A DNA stretch of 64,000 nt from Chrysophaeum taylorii (GCA_029834535.1 JAQMWT010000316.1:310001-374000), one strand, 5' to 3'; counted from the stretch's first letter, positions 23,282 through 34,030 are shown. The notes: generated by a model from the letters alone, not told the origin. Numbers and translations: made by a program.

Positions 23282-23816
23282 ATGGCCTCCTTCCATGCAG
23301 AGGAACTCGAGGAAGTCCTGAAGAGCGCCTCGGCTAAGATCGAGGCCGGCGAGGACGCGAGCACGCAGCTCGACGAGGCCGACGAGCTCGTGGCACAGTT
23401 GCGCATCGACGCGCGTGGAAAGGAGGCGAAGCAACAACTTCGCGAGCGGGAGGCGCGAATTCGGGAGCTTCGCAGCAAATCCCTCTTCTCGGGGGCCAAG
23501 CCTGCATCCTCGTCCGCGAAAGGCCGCCTCATGAGCACCACCGAACGCGCGAAGGAATCAAACCGGCGCATCGAGAACACCCAGAGCCTCGTGGATGAGA
23601 TAGAGGACACGGGCAACGACATCATCGGCGAACTTCAGCGGAATCGCGAGACGATGAAGCGCATCGACGGTCACGTCAAAGAGACCAAGGGCGAGCTCGA
23701 GAAGGCCGACAAGATTGTAACGAGAATGGGCAAATGGTACAGACCCTATTGTGCTTCCTTCCTTCATAAAATTGCGCGTCACCGACGACGATGACCGCAG
23801 GTGGAGCCGCTGGTGA
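23282..23816 (+). CDS. Qb-type SNARE (Vti1/SNAP-25-like), probably one intron
   Basis: A membrane-fusion SNARE. From the ATG at 23282 the protein starts with a helical N-terminal half (MASFHAEELEEVLKSAS). After ERAKESNRRIENTQSLV comes the SNARE helix DEIEDTGNDIIGELQRNRET, whose ELQ supplies the zero-layer Gln, ending in ELEKADKIVTRMGKW. Unspliced, the frame runs into an unlikely RHRRR tail and stops at 23794. A donor GTACAG at 23737 and an acceptor CCGCAG ending at 23800 (64-nt intron, inferred) give instead a short C-terminus WWSRW and a stop at 23814-23816, 156 residues in all. There is no transmembrane anchor, so it would need lipidation, aromatic-tail membrane contact or a partner. The frame continues upstream to 22979 but that extension is unlike a SNARE. 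Confidence 0.65.
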
Positions 23817-24928
23817 CGGGCGCGCGTTACGACGGCCTCGTGCACGTGTCGTGCCATCATGCTCGCCCCCTTCCCCCCCCCCTAAGGGGGTAGAGGGTTA
23901 GGGAGTAAACTCTAGGGGTGGACGAGTCGAGAGCAGGGGGTTGGATCTACGGGCGTTTCGTGTCTCGAGGTAGGCCTCTCGACGTGTGTCTGCACCGAGA
24001 CGTCGCGAGCGGTCGTCTTCGCACGTCCTGAAGTGGAGGAAACGCGGTGCTCGCGATATTCTGCGTCAACTCGTCGCTCGTTGGCGTCTCCTTCGTGCTC
24101 GGCGCGCTCGCCTCCGTGCGCACACGCTACGATGCGCGCGTTCGCCGCAGGGTGTGTTTTCTCCAGTCTCAGCACCCCCGCGAGTCTGCTCTGTCTACGT
24201 TGCGCATGTTCGGTCAGCCAGATGCGTTTCCTCCGCGCGCTCGACGTACCAGCGTCCGTGTTGTGGCTACCTTGAACACGCCCATCTGTATTTCCTTCGG
24301 GCTTGGCATGACCGTCTGTCTGGACCCGCCAACGCGGCCCCGAAGGCGTCCTCCCATCCCGCTGGCGATCTGGCTCCCTTTCGCAGTGATCTCCTTACTT
24401 CGCCTATTCTACTCCGCTGGTCCCCGGTGTTGTGTTTTCGCCTGGCGCCATCCCTACTCTGCGGCAACAGCTGCCGGATTGTCCAGGTTCGACGACCGCA
24501 TCCTGGCTCTCGGCCCCGCTTGCAGCCGCCAGCCCCTCCCCCATCGTCCCAAGGTCTTGCGGACTCGCCTTACTCTCTCACGACTTCCCGCGTTTCTTCC
24601 GATTACCCGCTCACCGCACCAATCTCGGGAGTTCGACTTGCCTCCTCGCGGCTGGCGTGCGTTTTGCCTTGTAGCACTACGTATCCAGCGTGCATTCCAC
24701 CGCCTTTGGCCAGTATGCACGCTCCCGTGCTTACCGGCTTGGCCTGGCCTGGAGCTCAGGCGCCTTCGTCGCCTGCTTCAGAACCGAACCGAACCTCATG
24801 GCTATTTTCCTCTCGACGACGCGCTGCTCTCACCCCCGCCAATCTAAAAGCTGCTTTAATCCAGCGCATCAGTGCCATCACGGCTCGCCCTTTAACTTAA
24901 GTTTAAGTCTTAACTACTAATCGACAGA
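23817..24928. other. no supported gene
   Basis: A CCCCCCCCCTAAGGGGG inverted repeat lies at about 23872-23888. Frames at 23986-24920 overlap in all three plus phases and are Arg/Pro/Ser-rich, as expected of chance frames in GC-rich DNA. At 24832-24890 the CCGCCAATCTAAAAGCTGCT block again matches the Helitron-type unit interior. Confidence 0.4.
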
Positions 24929-24936
24929 TGTTTGTT

Positions 24937-24984
<48 letters not shown>
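24929..24984. repeat. (TTTG)n(TCTG)n microsatellite
   Basis: About 56 bp of TTTG then TCTG repeats. It joins the fixed sequence CTACTAATCGACAGATG on the left to a truncated non-LTR copy on the right, and corresponds to that family's insertion target and tail. Confidence 0.9.
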
Positions 24985-24985
<1 letters not shown>

Positions 24986-25222
24986 TTAAATGTCGACTGC
25001 TAAGAGGGGGGGGTGTGTGGGGAGCATGAAGGATGTGGGTGGGTTTGTGGGGTATGAGGGATGTGCCTGACGGGCGGAAATAAGTACGCGGGACCTAGTC
25101 GGGGTCATCGCCGAGGCGTGGGGCAGGCGAAGAGAGGACGGGCCCCGCCCGTAGGTCGTACGCATGCTGCCGCCGGACGTATGTGCGACGAAGGGTGACG
25201 TCCTGCTGGGATCGGGGCTGTC
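24985..25222 (-). mobile_element. non-LTR 3' fragment R2
   Basis: Antisense copy of the GACA-tailed family, extending to the segment that in the 36.0 kb copy encodes the protein C-terminus (reverse of RRTYVRRQ ... LRAGPVLSSP). Its 5' junction abuts CTGTCTGTCCCTCGATTT, so it sits in the microsatellite of Helitron-type unit A. Confidence 0.75.
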
Positions 25223-25224
25223 TG

Positions 25225-26204
25225 TCCCTCGATTTAGGGTAAGGATCAGGTAGGCGCGAGAGTAAGGATCAGGTAGGCGCGAGAGCCAGACAGTGATCCT
25301 CCAAGCCGTCTACGGCGACCTCGCAGACTATTTCCACGACCCGCGGCGGCTCTTTCAGCGCGCCATTCTCTCGCCCCGTCGAAACGATGCTGTCGATGCT
25401 GACAACGTGCGCATGACCTCGGCCTTTTTTTCCCGGAGACGAGGCGTCGGAGTTCTTTTCGGCCGACTAGGTTGGGTCGGAAGACGACGCCTCGCTCTCA
25501 AGAGTCGAGTTTTGAACTCCCTGACAACCAACGGCATGCTGACTTTGATCGCGAGCTCAAAGTCTTCGCAACCTCGACCCGTCGCACGGCCACTGCAACG
25601 GTACCAGATACATGATCGATCGTGTCGTTGTCACCGAGGCTCCTCCAACCTGTATCCCTTAAGGCCCGCCGACGCCAAACGATCACCAAGAGCCAGGGCC
25701 AGACGCCCCGCGAGGTCGGCGTCCTCTTGGCGAAGCCCGTCTTCTGCCACGTCCAGCTCTACGTGGCTCTCTGTCGATCGGCAACCCCGAGGATATCCTC
25801 TTTTTGGTCGACGACTCCACCCTACTCCACACGTGCTGCGCAATACCGATAAGCCCCCTCCCAGCGTCTACACGCGCACTATAGGTTAACTTACTGGGAC
25901 CCGGTGAATTTACTGAGGTTAGAGATTGGGACTAGGTGAACTTAGTGAGCAGGTGAAACTGGGACCAGGTGAACATACTGGGGTTTTTAGAGTAAAGGGT
26001 TTTTAGAGTAAACTCAAAGGGTGGCGGCGCGTGCGGATCAAAGCAGCTTAGATTGGCGGAGGCGAGAGCGACGAGCTTAAAGGAGTTGGTGTGAGCTAGG
26101 TGAACTTACTGACCAGGTGACCTTATATGAAACTTACTGAGACCAGACCTGAACTTACTAGGGTTAGAGATTGGGACTAGGTGAACTTACTGGCCTGCAC
26201 TTGT
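25225..26204 (+). mobile_element. Helitron-type unit A with Pif1-like helicase C-terminal fragment
   Basis: The unit begins TCCCTCGATTTAGGG and ends CCTGCACTTGT. Bases 25290-25885 encode, across frames, the C-terminal part of a Helitron/Pif1-family helicase: a YGDLADYFHDP block, LFQRAILSPRRNDAVDADN, LNSLTTNGM, LRNLDPSHGHCNGTRYMIDR and a QLYVALCRSATPR-type end. Those blocks follow the order of Helitron helicases. Frameshifts after about 40 codons and near 25600 kill it. The last 320 bp are AAGTTCACC/GGTGAACTT minisatellite-like repeats. Six copies of this unit occur in the window. Confidence 0.75.
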
Positions 26205-26272
26205 TACTCCTAAACCTCACGGCCAAAGGAATTAGGGTCTTGACTACTACGTCATCCAATTGGCTAATTGAA

Positions 26273-27481
26273 ATGGCGTGGCCAATAATCGCGATGCTTC
26301 TCACCGTCGCGAGCGCGCTGAGCCCGCCGTCTATCCCAGCGTCTTTCTACGCGACAGCCAACGTGCCCGTGATGCCGGACAACCCGTGTTCGTTCGCTCC
26401 CGCGGGGAATTGCAGCGCGTATCCCTACAAACTCGTCCAGGACGACGTGAACCAAAGATCGGCGACGATCGTGGATCTGAAGGACCGGTACGCCCCGACA
26501 ACCTACGCCGGGACACCGGCCGAGTGGTTCAACGTGACCCTGCTCTACACCAACACGACCAAATACACCACGCTGAACGGGTTGTGCTACCCCGAAGACG
26601 GCGGCGGCTACTCGAACATGTTCTGGTGGGTTCCGGAGTCGAGCTTCAGGGGCCTGGGAGACAGCGACTGCGAGATCTGGGAGCGTCAAGTTGGAAGCGT
26701 GACGTACTGGCTCTGCGCGAAGGACAACGAACCGGTACTCTACAACGTGTCGCTCGATGGAACGGTCGAAGAATCGTACGAATTTATCGAATTTGACGCT
26801 GGCGATGACTTCGACGAGGTCTTCGAGATCAACTCGACCGACTGTTATTACCCACCCACCTGCGGAGACGACCCCACCATCGACACGCGGGACATCTTCG
26901 TATTCCATCCCTCCGACAATTTCGACGTCGCCGGCCAGGACGTCGCCGACGCCCGAGGCGACACGTTCTTCGTGTGCGAGGATTTGGAATCAGGGACGAA
27001 CCCCTCTTTCGACCACGACTACGAGTTGATCACGCGCTACACCTTGGAGCACGTCGCGACCATCGGCCAGTACCAGAACTGTAACGGCTACCCTTCCGAC
27101 TGCATTGGCAACAACGACTACTACGTCGGCAAGGAGGCCGCGCTCGGCCTGGGCTACCCGAATGCGGGCCAGTGCACCGCCAACATCCTCACGGGCAATT
27201 GGTTCTCGCTCCCCGCGGGCGGCTACTGCGCCAACGACACGCTCACTCTCGGCCTCGACTGCACCTGGCGCGTGTCGCACGTTAAAACCATCAACGGTTC
27301 CTGCCTCATCGACGACCACGACTTTGAGGCACAGTGTATCGCCGACTCCAACGCCCCCTTCGCCACCGCCGAACGCGTCTTCTGGCGGGCCTTCGACCAC
27401 GACCTCTCGCACCTCGGCGGTTGCCCGCCCCTCCCCTACACGCCGGACTTGAGTCTCCCTGCCGTTTCATCATCCCAATAA
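26273..27481 (+). CDS. secreted Cys-rich, N-glycosylated protein of unknown function
   Basis: A 402-residue protein from the ATG at 26273, chosen because it opens with a clear signal peptide (MAWPIIAMLLTVASALS). The mature part has many Cys (for example CSFAPAGNCSAYPYKL, then CYYPPTCGDD) and several N-x-S/T sequons (NCS, NVT, NTT, NVS, NST, NDT, NGS). It is acidic and rich in Tyr, Trp and Phe. No transmembrane helix or known domain is visible, and the C-terminus is a Ser tail. It is probably an extracellular or cell-surface glycoprotein. Its start lies 69 bp beyond the end of Helitron-type unit A, so its promoter and 5' UTR must include or overlap that repeat. Confidence 0.7.
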   Translation: MAWPIIAMLLTVASALSPPSIPASFYATANVPVMPDNPCSFAPAGNCSAYPYKLVQDDVNQRSATIVDLKDRYAPTTYAGTPAEWFNVTLLYTNTTKYTTLNGLCYPEDGGGYSNMFWWVPESSFRGLGDSDCEIWERQVGSVTYWLCAKDNEPVLYNVSLDGTVEESYEFIEFDAGDDFDEVFEINSTDCYYPPTCGDDPTIDTRDIFVFHPSDNFDVAGQDVADARGDTFFVCEDLESGTNPSFDHDYELITRYTLEHVATIGQYQNCNGYPSDCIGNNDYYVGKEAALGLGYPNAGQCTANILTGNWFSLPAGGYCANDTLTLGLDCTWRVSHVKTINGSCLIDDHDFEAQCIADSNAPFATAERVFWRAFDHDLSHLGGCPPLPYTPDLSLPAVSSSQ

Positions 27482-27510
27482 GCGCTTCTTCCCCTACCGC
27501 TACAAGCTCT

Positions 27511-27540
27511 GGTGGTGGTGTTGTTGTTGTTGTTGTTGTT
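27511..27540. repeat. (TGG)n(TTG)n trinucleotide repeat
   Basis: About 30 bp of GGT/GTT repeats between two genes, ending 24 bp before the next ATG; probably in the 5' UTR or promoter of that gene. Confidence 0.85.
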
Positions 27541-27564
27541 ATCAGCGAGGGTAAAGATTCCGTG

Positions 27565-28188
27565 ATGGCTTTAGGCCTCATCAGGTTGGGTTTGGTCGCG
27601 GCGGTCGCGCGAGGTTTCAGCACCGCGCCGCGCGCTGCACCGGCTCAGCGCCTGCGCGCAACGAACGACCAGCAGGCAGCGCTCGCAGATCTCCAGCGGC
27701 GCGTCGAGGCCGTCGAGAACGAGCTCGCCGCGACGCGTCGTGCGCGCCTCGATGCTCTCGAAGCCGAGCTAGCTTCCCTTCGCCAAGGCCGCATTCGGGC
27801 GCTCGAAGCCGAGCTCGCTTCACTCCGCGGCCGCGAAAAGGTTCCACAGACGAGGGAGTCTGCAGAGGAGGCCGTCGACAAGTCCGTGGCGGCTGCGACA
27901 AAAATTCGAACGTCGATCGCCGAGGAAACGGCGATCGACTCTTCGGGGACCGTCGTCACCCCTATCCGGGCGGCCATGATGGCACGCGCTGCGCTCGGCT
28001 CCGTCCAGGCTTTGTCTGGAAAGAATGACGAGTTCGTCGACGACGATCTCGAAGACTTGCTCGAGATCGGAGGCGATCCTACCTTCCTCGAACAAGCGCG
28101 CGACACACCTCGAAGAGCCCGAAATAAAAAGCCGGACTTCGAGTGGGATGGCGTCATCGACGAAACCGCCTATTTCGACGACCTCTGA
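27565..28188 (+). CDS. small mitochondrial coiled-coil protein, function unknown
   Basis: A 207-residue protein from the ATG at 27565. The first 30 residues (MALGLIRLGLVAAVARGFST onward) look like a mitochondrial presequence with a likely cut near RGF-S. Residues 38-90 form a heptad-rich coiled coil with an internal duplication: two units of the type ARLDALEAELASLRQG and RIRALEAELASLRGR. The C-terminal third is acidic (EFVDDDLEDLLEIGGDP) and ends EWDGVIDETAYFDDL. No enzymatic domain is visible. Upstream in-frame codons to 27334 overlap the secreted-protein gene and are not used. Confidence 0.65.
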   Translation: MALGLIRLGLVAAVARGFSTAPRAAPAQRLRATNDQQAALADLQRRVEAVENELAATRRARLDALEAELASLRQGRIRALEAELASLRGREKVPQTRESAEEAVDKSVAAATKIRTSIAEETAIDSSGTVVTPIRAAMMARAALGSVQALSGKNDEFVDDDLEDLLEIGGDPTFLEQARDTPRRARNKKPDFEWDGVIDETAYFDDL

Positions 28189-29090
28189 TGGTGGCGCATG
28201 TCCTCCCTCCTTTGGTAGTACGGTTACGTTTTATTGCATCGAGCGAGATTGATTGTGGATGGTGTGGTGGAAGAGCTACCTGGGGCAGATAGGGGGGGCT
28301 CGGGCGACGCCGTTCGAGAATGTTGGCCCTTTCGGCTCGCTGCGACTGGACAGCTTGATATGGTATACTGATTTCAGTTTTGGTGATATTCGTGTTTGGC
28401 ATTCTTCTTCTTATCAGGGCATGCGTGTACTTGACTACGAGCGCCGGGGTTCAAGTAACGAAGACCTCCACGTTCCGCGTCGGGGGGTAAAGAGAGAGAC
28501 GTACCGCGGAGGTGTGGAGGGGTCGAAAAGAATGACGCAAAGGGCGAACCGCAGTGAACTTCAGCACGCTGTACACCCTCGTCCTTCGATTATACCGAGG
28601 GCGACAGTACACCCTTAAAACTCTGCCTGAGCTCTCTCGGAAGGCCCGCCTCTGACGCTTCAGCGCGCCGCACTCCCTACCCCCCACCTCGCGTGCGACT
28701 TCTCCTCGCTCTGCTCACCCAAACCCGCATTTAGCACCAAAGCGAAGGCGTTCAGGACGAGGGTCGTGTCCACGGCGTCACGGGACGTGGCAAACATACC
28801 CGCATCCATTTTTTACACACCCGCATCCATTTATGCGCCGGTGACGACCAGAGCCCCTTGATCCCCTAGGTTGTTGCGGCTATTCCGCGTTCTTTCGGAT
28901 GACTTGACTGCTGACTGGGGTCCTTCGGCGTGGTTTGTCCTGGCTGCTCTAACCCTAACCCTGCGATCGCTAACCGGCGGTTGCGATGGAGGACGGCGCC
29001 TAACACGCTTGCTCCCTGCGGCGGCCCCGGCCGTCCCGGAGTGAGACGGTGCCTGCTCGCCTCCCGGGCTGGCCGGTTAGCACCCGGAAA
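28189..29090. other. no supported gene
   Basis: Only short frames. CACACCCGCATCCATTT is directly repeated near 28805 and 28825. TAACCCTAACCCT at about 28951 is a two-unit telomere-like run, too short to mean anything alone. Confidence 0.35.
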
Positions 29091-29350
29091 GTCCGCGCTG
29101 GGATGGGGTTCGCTCGGTTGGGCAGAACGCGACGGACAGGTCGATTGTTCGTGGACCAACAAGTTTGCGGCCTGCGACGCTTTTGCACGACTTCGCACAA
29201 GACCGCGCGCAGTGGCGGTCCGTCATCAACGAGTCCTCGTCCCTCGCCTCTGCCCCAACTGCGTGATTTTCCTCTGTGATACCGTACCGGCCCCTGCCGG
29301 TCCGGTCTGGCTCCCATGCTCGGGAGAGGTCTGAAGTTAGTTAGTTAGCT
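29091..29350 (+). mobile_element. LINE 3' fragment (subfamily 1)
   Basis: Encodes the end of the LINE protein (HDFAQDRAQWRSVINESSS then LASAPTA and stop), homologous to the end of the 2.3-3.5 kb copy. The CTCCCATGCTCGGGAGAGG hairpin and a (TTAG)3 tail to about 29347 follow. Its upstream part matches the fragment at 33.78-34.03 kb. Confidence 0.75.
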
Positions 29351-30905
29351 CTAGCCATTGCGGTCTCGGGTCGGTCGGTATAAGCCGCTTTCCCCTGAAA
29401 CGCCCCACCCCCGAGGTTCCACCGGGAATCTTTTCCTTTTCCGCTAAGCGCTGCTGCGATGCGCGACGGAATTTTTCCTTTCCAAGCCCGCCGCCACACA
29501 TCTGTATCTGAACCCCGCGGCCCGGACTTCGGCTCGAGAACCTCGAGGCGGTATCCAACGAAACTCCAAGGACGGTCGCAAGAAACTCGGGCTGGGTTGG
29601 ATCTTAGTTTCCTATGACGACGACGGTTTAAGCGGGTGACTACGCGCGAACCGCTCCACCTTCTTCAACGACACCAAGCCGGCTTCCTGGCGCTTCTTGT
29701 CCGATGACAACGAACACGACGAGGAGGAGGAGTGGACGCGATGGACGTCGATGACAACGACGACTTCGCATAGCTGTGTTCGCGGGCCTCGATGCAGGCC
29801 TTCCCTGAGGATACCCGGGTCATTACAAGTGGTCCCAGCGTGCGAAAGTCCCAGTCTGGCGAAAGTCCCAGTCTAAACGTCCGCACGACCCTCATTGGGC
29901 CTACAGACATTCCTGATGCGCCGGAAGTTGTATTTGGAGCGGATGGTGGCGTGCAGAATAGAGCCGCCTAGACTCCCGCCTCCCCCGAGGAGCCAAAATA
30001 CCTCACTCCCATGTATATTCTCCAAATCGGCAGCATCCGACTTCACTCCAGTATTAAATCGGCACCATCATAGGTCAACTTGACGATGGATGGACAAAAA
30101 AGCCGGCCGATCCTTGGGGTTTTTGGCCACGGCGCGGGACCCCTGCGTTCCTTATCCGACCCTTACGAAAGCCTCCGACGAACTTTCTCAATTCGGCAGC
30201 TAAGGAGACCGTTCCATATGGTGGATCGGGGTCATTTGGGGTGCATTTCAGGGTCCTTCAAAATCCGGGCCAGTCCATGGGGGTTTTCAGTACCGGCGCG
30301 GGACCCCAGGAAACTACCCACAAAAAGCGACTAAATCCCTAAGCCCCCACGCGCAATCTAACTAACTAACTAACTATAGGCCAGCCCGGCGCATAGGGCG
30401 TAGGCTAATCCCAGCGCCGTGGCGCTGAGATTAGAGTCACCGGGTGTGTAGACACGGGGCGACGAAAGGCGAGCGGCGGGGAGTGATCATCAGGCTTGTC
30501 CCTATGCGACGGACGCGGTGAACGCAATCACCCCCCTCTTAGAAGCATCATTATTTAGGGTATGCAGACTACAAGCGGGTTTGAGCATAAAAAGATATCA
30601 GATCGCGCTAAACGCCACCCCCCCCCTCGGACCTGGCCGGACAAGCGGCCGACAGAGTCGTCGGAAGGGGTGTCTTGGGCGGTCCGTGAAGATTCGAATG
30701 GGGCTCGGCGGACCCGGCAACGTGGTGATATCGTATTTTCCGTCCGGGGCGGCGATTTTGCGACTTCGGGAGGTTTATCGCAGACACAACTCCTCCATAC
30801 CATCCGATTTCGAAGCGGATTCGCATGCGCGGGACAGCCAACGTGCCCTCCCGATCACCCTCGAGAAAGTGGTATCATGAAACGCAGCCGATGTGTATTA
30901 AAGTC
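29351..30905. other. repeat-derived region, no gene
   Basis: 30080-30330 contains two diverged halves sharing a GGTTTTTGGCCACGGCGCGGGACC-like segment (second at about 30283, GGGTTTTCAGTACCGG). At 30358-30500 a (CTAA)n tail, a CCCAGCGCCGTGGCGCTG hairpin and a TGATCATCAGGCTTGTCC segment form another LINE-like 3' UTR, related to 8.05 kb and 11.7 kb. Frames at 30518-30880 show no domain. Confidence 0.4.
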
Positions 30906-30908
30906 GTG

Positions 30909-31350
30909 ATATGCTCATGCTTCCGCCTCGCCGAGGCGAGCAAGCTCACTTTGTGGGATAGAGCGATGCGTGTGTTGTTCCCGGCGGAGTTTCTGGGTCT
31001 GCTTGGCGGCCTCGATGGTGGTGTCGTCCATTTCGGCGCCACCTTGGTTTTCGCTGGCGTACGCGAGCTTGTACTCGCGCGCCTTCCGCGAGTAGCGCAC
31101 GAGGCGAGCGACAGGCAAGTGTCGGCAGCATCAATGGGCTCGAAGATGAGGATGAGTTGGTTGGAAGTCATCTGGGCCGCAGTACCGACGTTGTGGCGAC
31201 GGTAGTACTGCTTGGACTTGCCCCACCCGTGCTCAACGCGGTTGCCGGCGAGCTCGGGATGGCACTTCGGGATGAGAGAAGGAGGTGGACGCGGTCGTCG
31301 ACAAGCTGCTGGAGGAGGCTCTTTTCACCCTTGAAGTCGGTGCAGTTCGC
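30909..31350 (-). pseudogene. DDE transposase C-terminal fragment (Tc1/mariner-like)
   Basis: On the minus strand the end of a DDE transposase can be read in two frames: TDFKGEKSLLQQLVDDR, then after a one-base shift at about 31265 IPKCHPELAGNRVEHGWGKS and KQYYRRHN. This matches the family pattern PKxHPELNxIExxWGxxKxxxR, which carries the last catalytic Glu. The following RKAREYKLAYASENQGG stretch corresponds to the RRxxRKxxxYxxAY tail. The rest of the transposase upstream is not recognisable. Confidence 0.55.
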
Positions 31351-33546
31351 CAGGATCCGTCGTGATTTTGCTTGGACTGGTGCGGTCGAGCGAACTGCGA
31401 GCGACTAGAGCTGCGGCGAGGCCCAGTGGGAGCTCCGAGTGAAACCGCCGCGGCCGCGCGCGCCTTCTTCGCTGGCGAACCGGCACCGGGGCTCGCCTCG
31501 GCCGCTTTCGTATTCTTCTTACGACCAGCAGCGTTGGCCTTGAGCTCACGCGCGAGGCGATGCTTGTTGACGAGCAGGACGACGGCTTCCGCGACAGTGT
31601 CGTAGACACCCACCCCGACGATCTCGGTCCTTCCTCGCGCCCTAGCCCTCGCTTGTGGTAGTTCAAGCACACGAAGTACTTCCCCGCGTGCTTGTGCGAC
31701 TTCGAGTACTGCCCCACGCCCTGCCCGGGAGTGGATCAAAAAGAGTCCTCCCGTGCCTTTGGAGGCCAGAGCACGGTTCTGGTGTACTCCGTCTCTTCAC
31801 CTCCGACTGCAGATATGATGACGAAAGCCACCAGGCTGCGTGGATGCATCGACGCTGTCCGGACGCGCTCGGACTGCACATCAGGCGTAAACACGCCGCA
31901 ACGCTTCTCCATTTCCGTGAAATGAGGTAAAGTCGGTCCGTTGCGTGTTCTTTTGAGTATGTTGTGCGCCCAGAATTAATTAATTAATTACGTAAGAATG
32001 GACGAAAAAGCTTCAGATCGTGATCCTACAACGTGTTCTGACGAAGCAAGCCCCCCCAAAGTCGACTAAGGGCTTTTCGATCGATCGGCACCCAGAGAGA
32101 GAAACCGCGAAACTCGATGGTCTTGCCCCCGAAACTCAGTGCCCCGAGTCGCCTCCGCTGCCTCGAACTCGCTAATCGGGACATTTCCTGGCCCCCACGT
32201 GCCGATCGACGCGTCTTGTGGCGTACTCGAAAGTGGCCAAGCGGCGTTGGTGGCGCGGTCGATCTGTAGTTGCGGGGGGCGGGTTTATGCTCAAACACGC
32301 TTGTAGAGGCAACCCGATAACAAAAACCACTCGAGACCTCTCACGGGCGATGTCAGTCCCAAGGAGGCCGGCATCTTGAGGCCGCCACCGACGTCGCGGA
32401 AGACGGACCTCTCTCGCATCCGTATCACCGACGGCCACGGCTCGGTCGAGCTGTCGGGCCTCCTCGAGGCGCGCAGACAACGAGAGACGGCTCGGGCCAC
32501 TGTGGAACAAGAGAAACGCCAGGGCGCGGGGTGCCGGAAACAGAAGCGGGTGGAGAAGGACGCGGCGTACGCGGCGATCGCGGATGCCTTTGCTCGTCGC
32601 GGCGGAGGCTGCGTCTGCGAGAACCTGCCTCGGGGTGTCGACGCGTGCTAGGCGAGCGGCCTCGAGGTGCGCGAGTTCTGCGCGTCACGTCGGCAAAATC
32701 CGCGCGGCGTACGATCCGAAACCAAAGGGGCGGTTTTTCCCAAGCCGCGACGCCAACCCCATCCCTGTAGTGCGACGGGACCAACAAGAGGTCGACTACC
32801 GAGTCGACCATTCGCGCCGAACAGAGCGTCGCGTCGGCTTCCGCAGGACCGAGGACGAGCGCCAAGAGCGACCGCCGTCGGCTGAACGAGACATAGTTGT
32901 CCAGCCGCGCAGGAGCTCACCCGGGATGACGCCTTCGCGACCGAGTGCTGTCGGTACGAAACCCGACGCCAGAGCTCCGTACTCTTGCAGGTCGAAGGCG
33001 CCGAGTCCGCACAAATTACTCGGAGTCGCATCGGTCGCGTCGCGGCGTAGAGGTCAATCCGGTCGATACTTCCAGGAGTTGGCCTGACGGGCTCTTCTTC
33101 TGATATCACCTCATTGTGTACGTCGTCCTCGTCGTCCTCCTTGTCGCGCACTCCGCCGTCGTCCCTGACGGACTTGGTTCGTTTCCTCGCGGCTGGAAGA
33201 AGGCCCTTCGACGTCGCCTTTCCTTCAGCTACCCCGCGGCTCCTCAGTACGCTTGTTGCGTTCAATCTCTTCGTTGGTACGCCGCTTTTGCTGCTGAAGG
33301 TCCCTCCCCCGAGCCATCGTTCGTTCAGTTGTCGGTCGATGTTGCTTGCTCGTCATACAGTCTTGAGCAGCACACAGCAAAATGCTGACGTGTGACGAGC
33401 TATTCTGGCATCTCACTGGCTGGTGCGCTGTCGTGTGACTAGGTAAACGAACCAATCAACGTTCAGATTAGCTCGTCATAGAGCTCGCACTACCAAAATC
33501 AGCCCCCAAAAAAATTTGGATTTTAGCATCGCGTTAGACGTACACC
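31351..33546. other. decayed sequence without a supported gene
   Basis: Frames at 31233-31739 (minus, basic), 32376-32651 (plus, a basic helix-like segment) and 32648-33265 (minus) have protein-like stretches but no domain, start context or continuity. ATTAATTAATTAATTA at about 31975 is a short AT repeat. Some of it may be upstream sequence of the DDE transposase fragment. Confidence 0.3.
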
Positions 33547-33783
33547 CAAGTGCAGGCCACTAAGTTCACCTAGTACCAATCTCTAACCCCAGTAAAAAGT
33601 TCACCTGGTCCCGTTACGTTCACCTGGTCAGTAAGTTCACCTAGTCCCAATCTCTAACCCCAGTAAGTTCAGCGTAAACCCACTCGTGCTCACACCCACT
33701 CACCCCACTCTCCTTCGAGCTCGTCGCTCTCACCTCCGCCAATCTAAGCTGCTTCGATCCGTACACGCCGCTAGCCTTTGCGT

Positions 33784-34030
33784 AACTAACTAACTAACTT
33801 CAGACCTCTCCCGAGCATGGGAGCCAGGCCGGACCGGCAGAGCCGGTACGGAATCACAGAGGAAAATCACGCAGTTGGGGCAGAGGCGAGGGACGAGGAC
33901 GGACTTGTTGATGGTGTACCGCCACTGCGCGCGGTCTTATGCGAGGTCGTGCAAAAGCGTCGCAGGCCGCGGACGTGTTGGTCCACGAACAATCGACCTG
34001 TCCGTCGCGTTCTGCCCAACCGAGCGAACC
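33784..34030 (-). mobile_element. LINE 3' fragment inside unit B
   Basis: TAACTAACTAACTAAC tail, the CAGACCTCTCCCGAGC hairpin region and the end of the LINE protein in reverse. It interrupts the CCGCTAACCTTTGAGTTTAC block that is continuous in units A, C, D, E and F. No clean target duplication is visible. Confidence 0.7.

Noticed and set aside
23872-23888. CCCCCCCCCTAAGGGGG as a transcription terminator
   Set aside because: A bacterial-type hairpin has no expected role here; it may simply be a short palindrome downstream of the SNARE gene.
23986-24920. Overlapping plus-strand frames of 266-304 codons
   Set aside because: All three phases are open in GC-rich DNA, the translations look random and no homologous copy exists in the window.
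28945-28965. TAACCCTAACCCT as a telomere trace
   Set aside because: Only two units, with no subtelomeric array; chance is sufficient.
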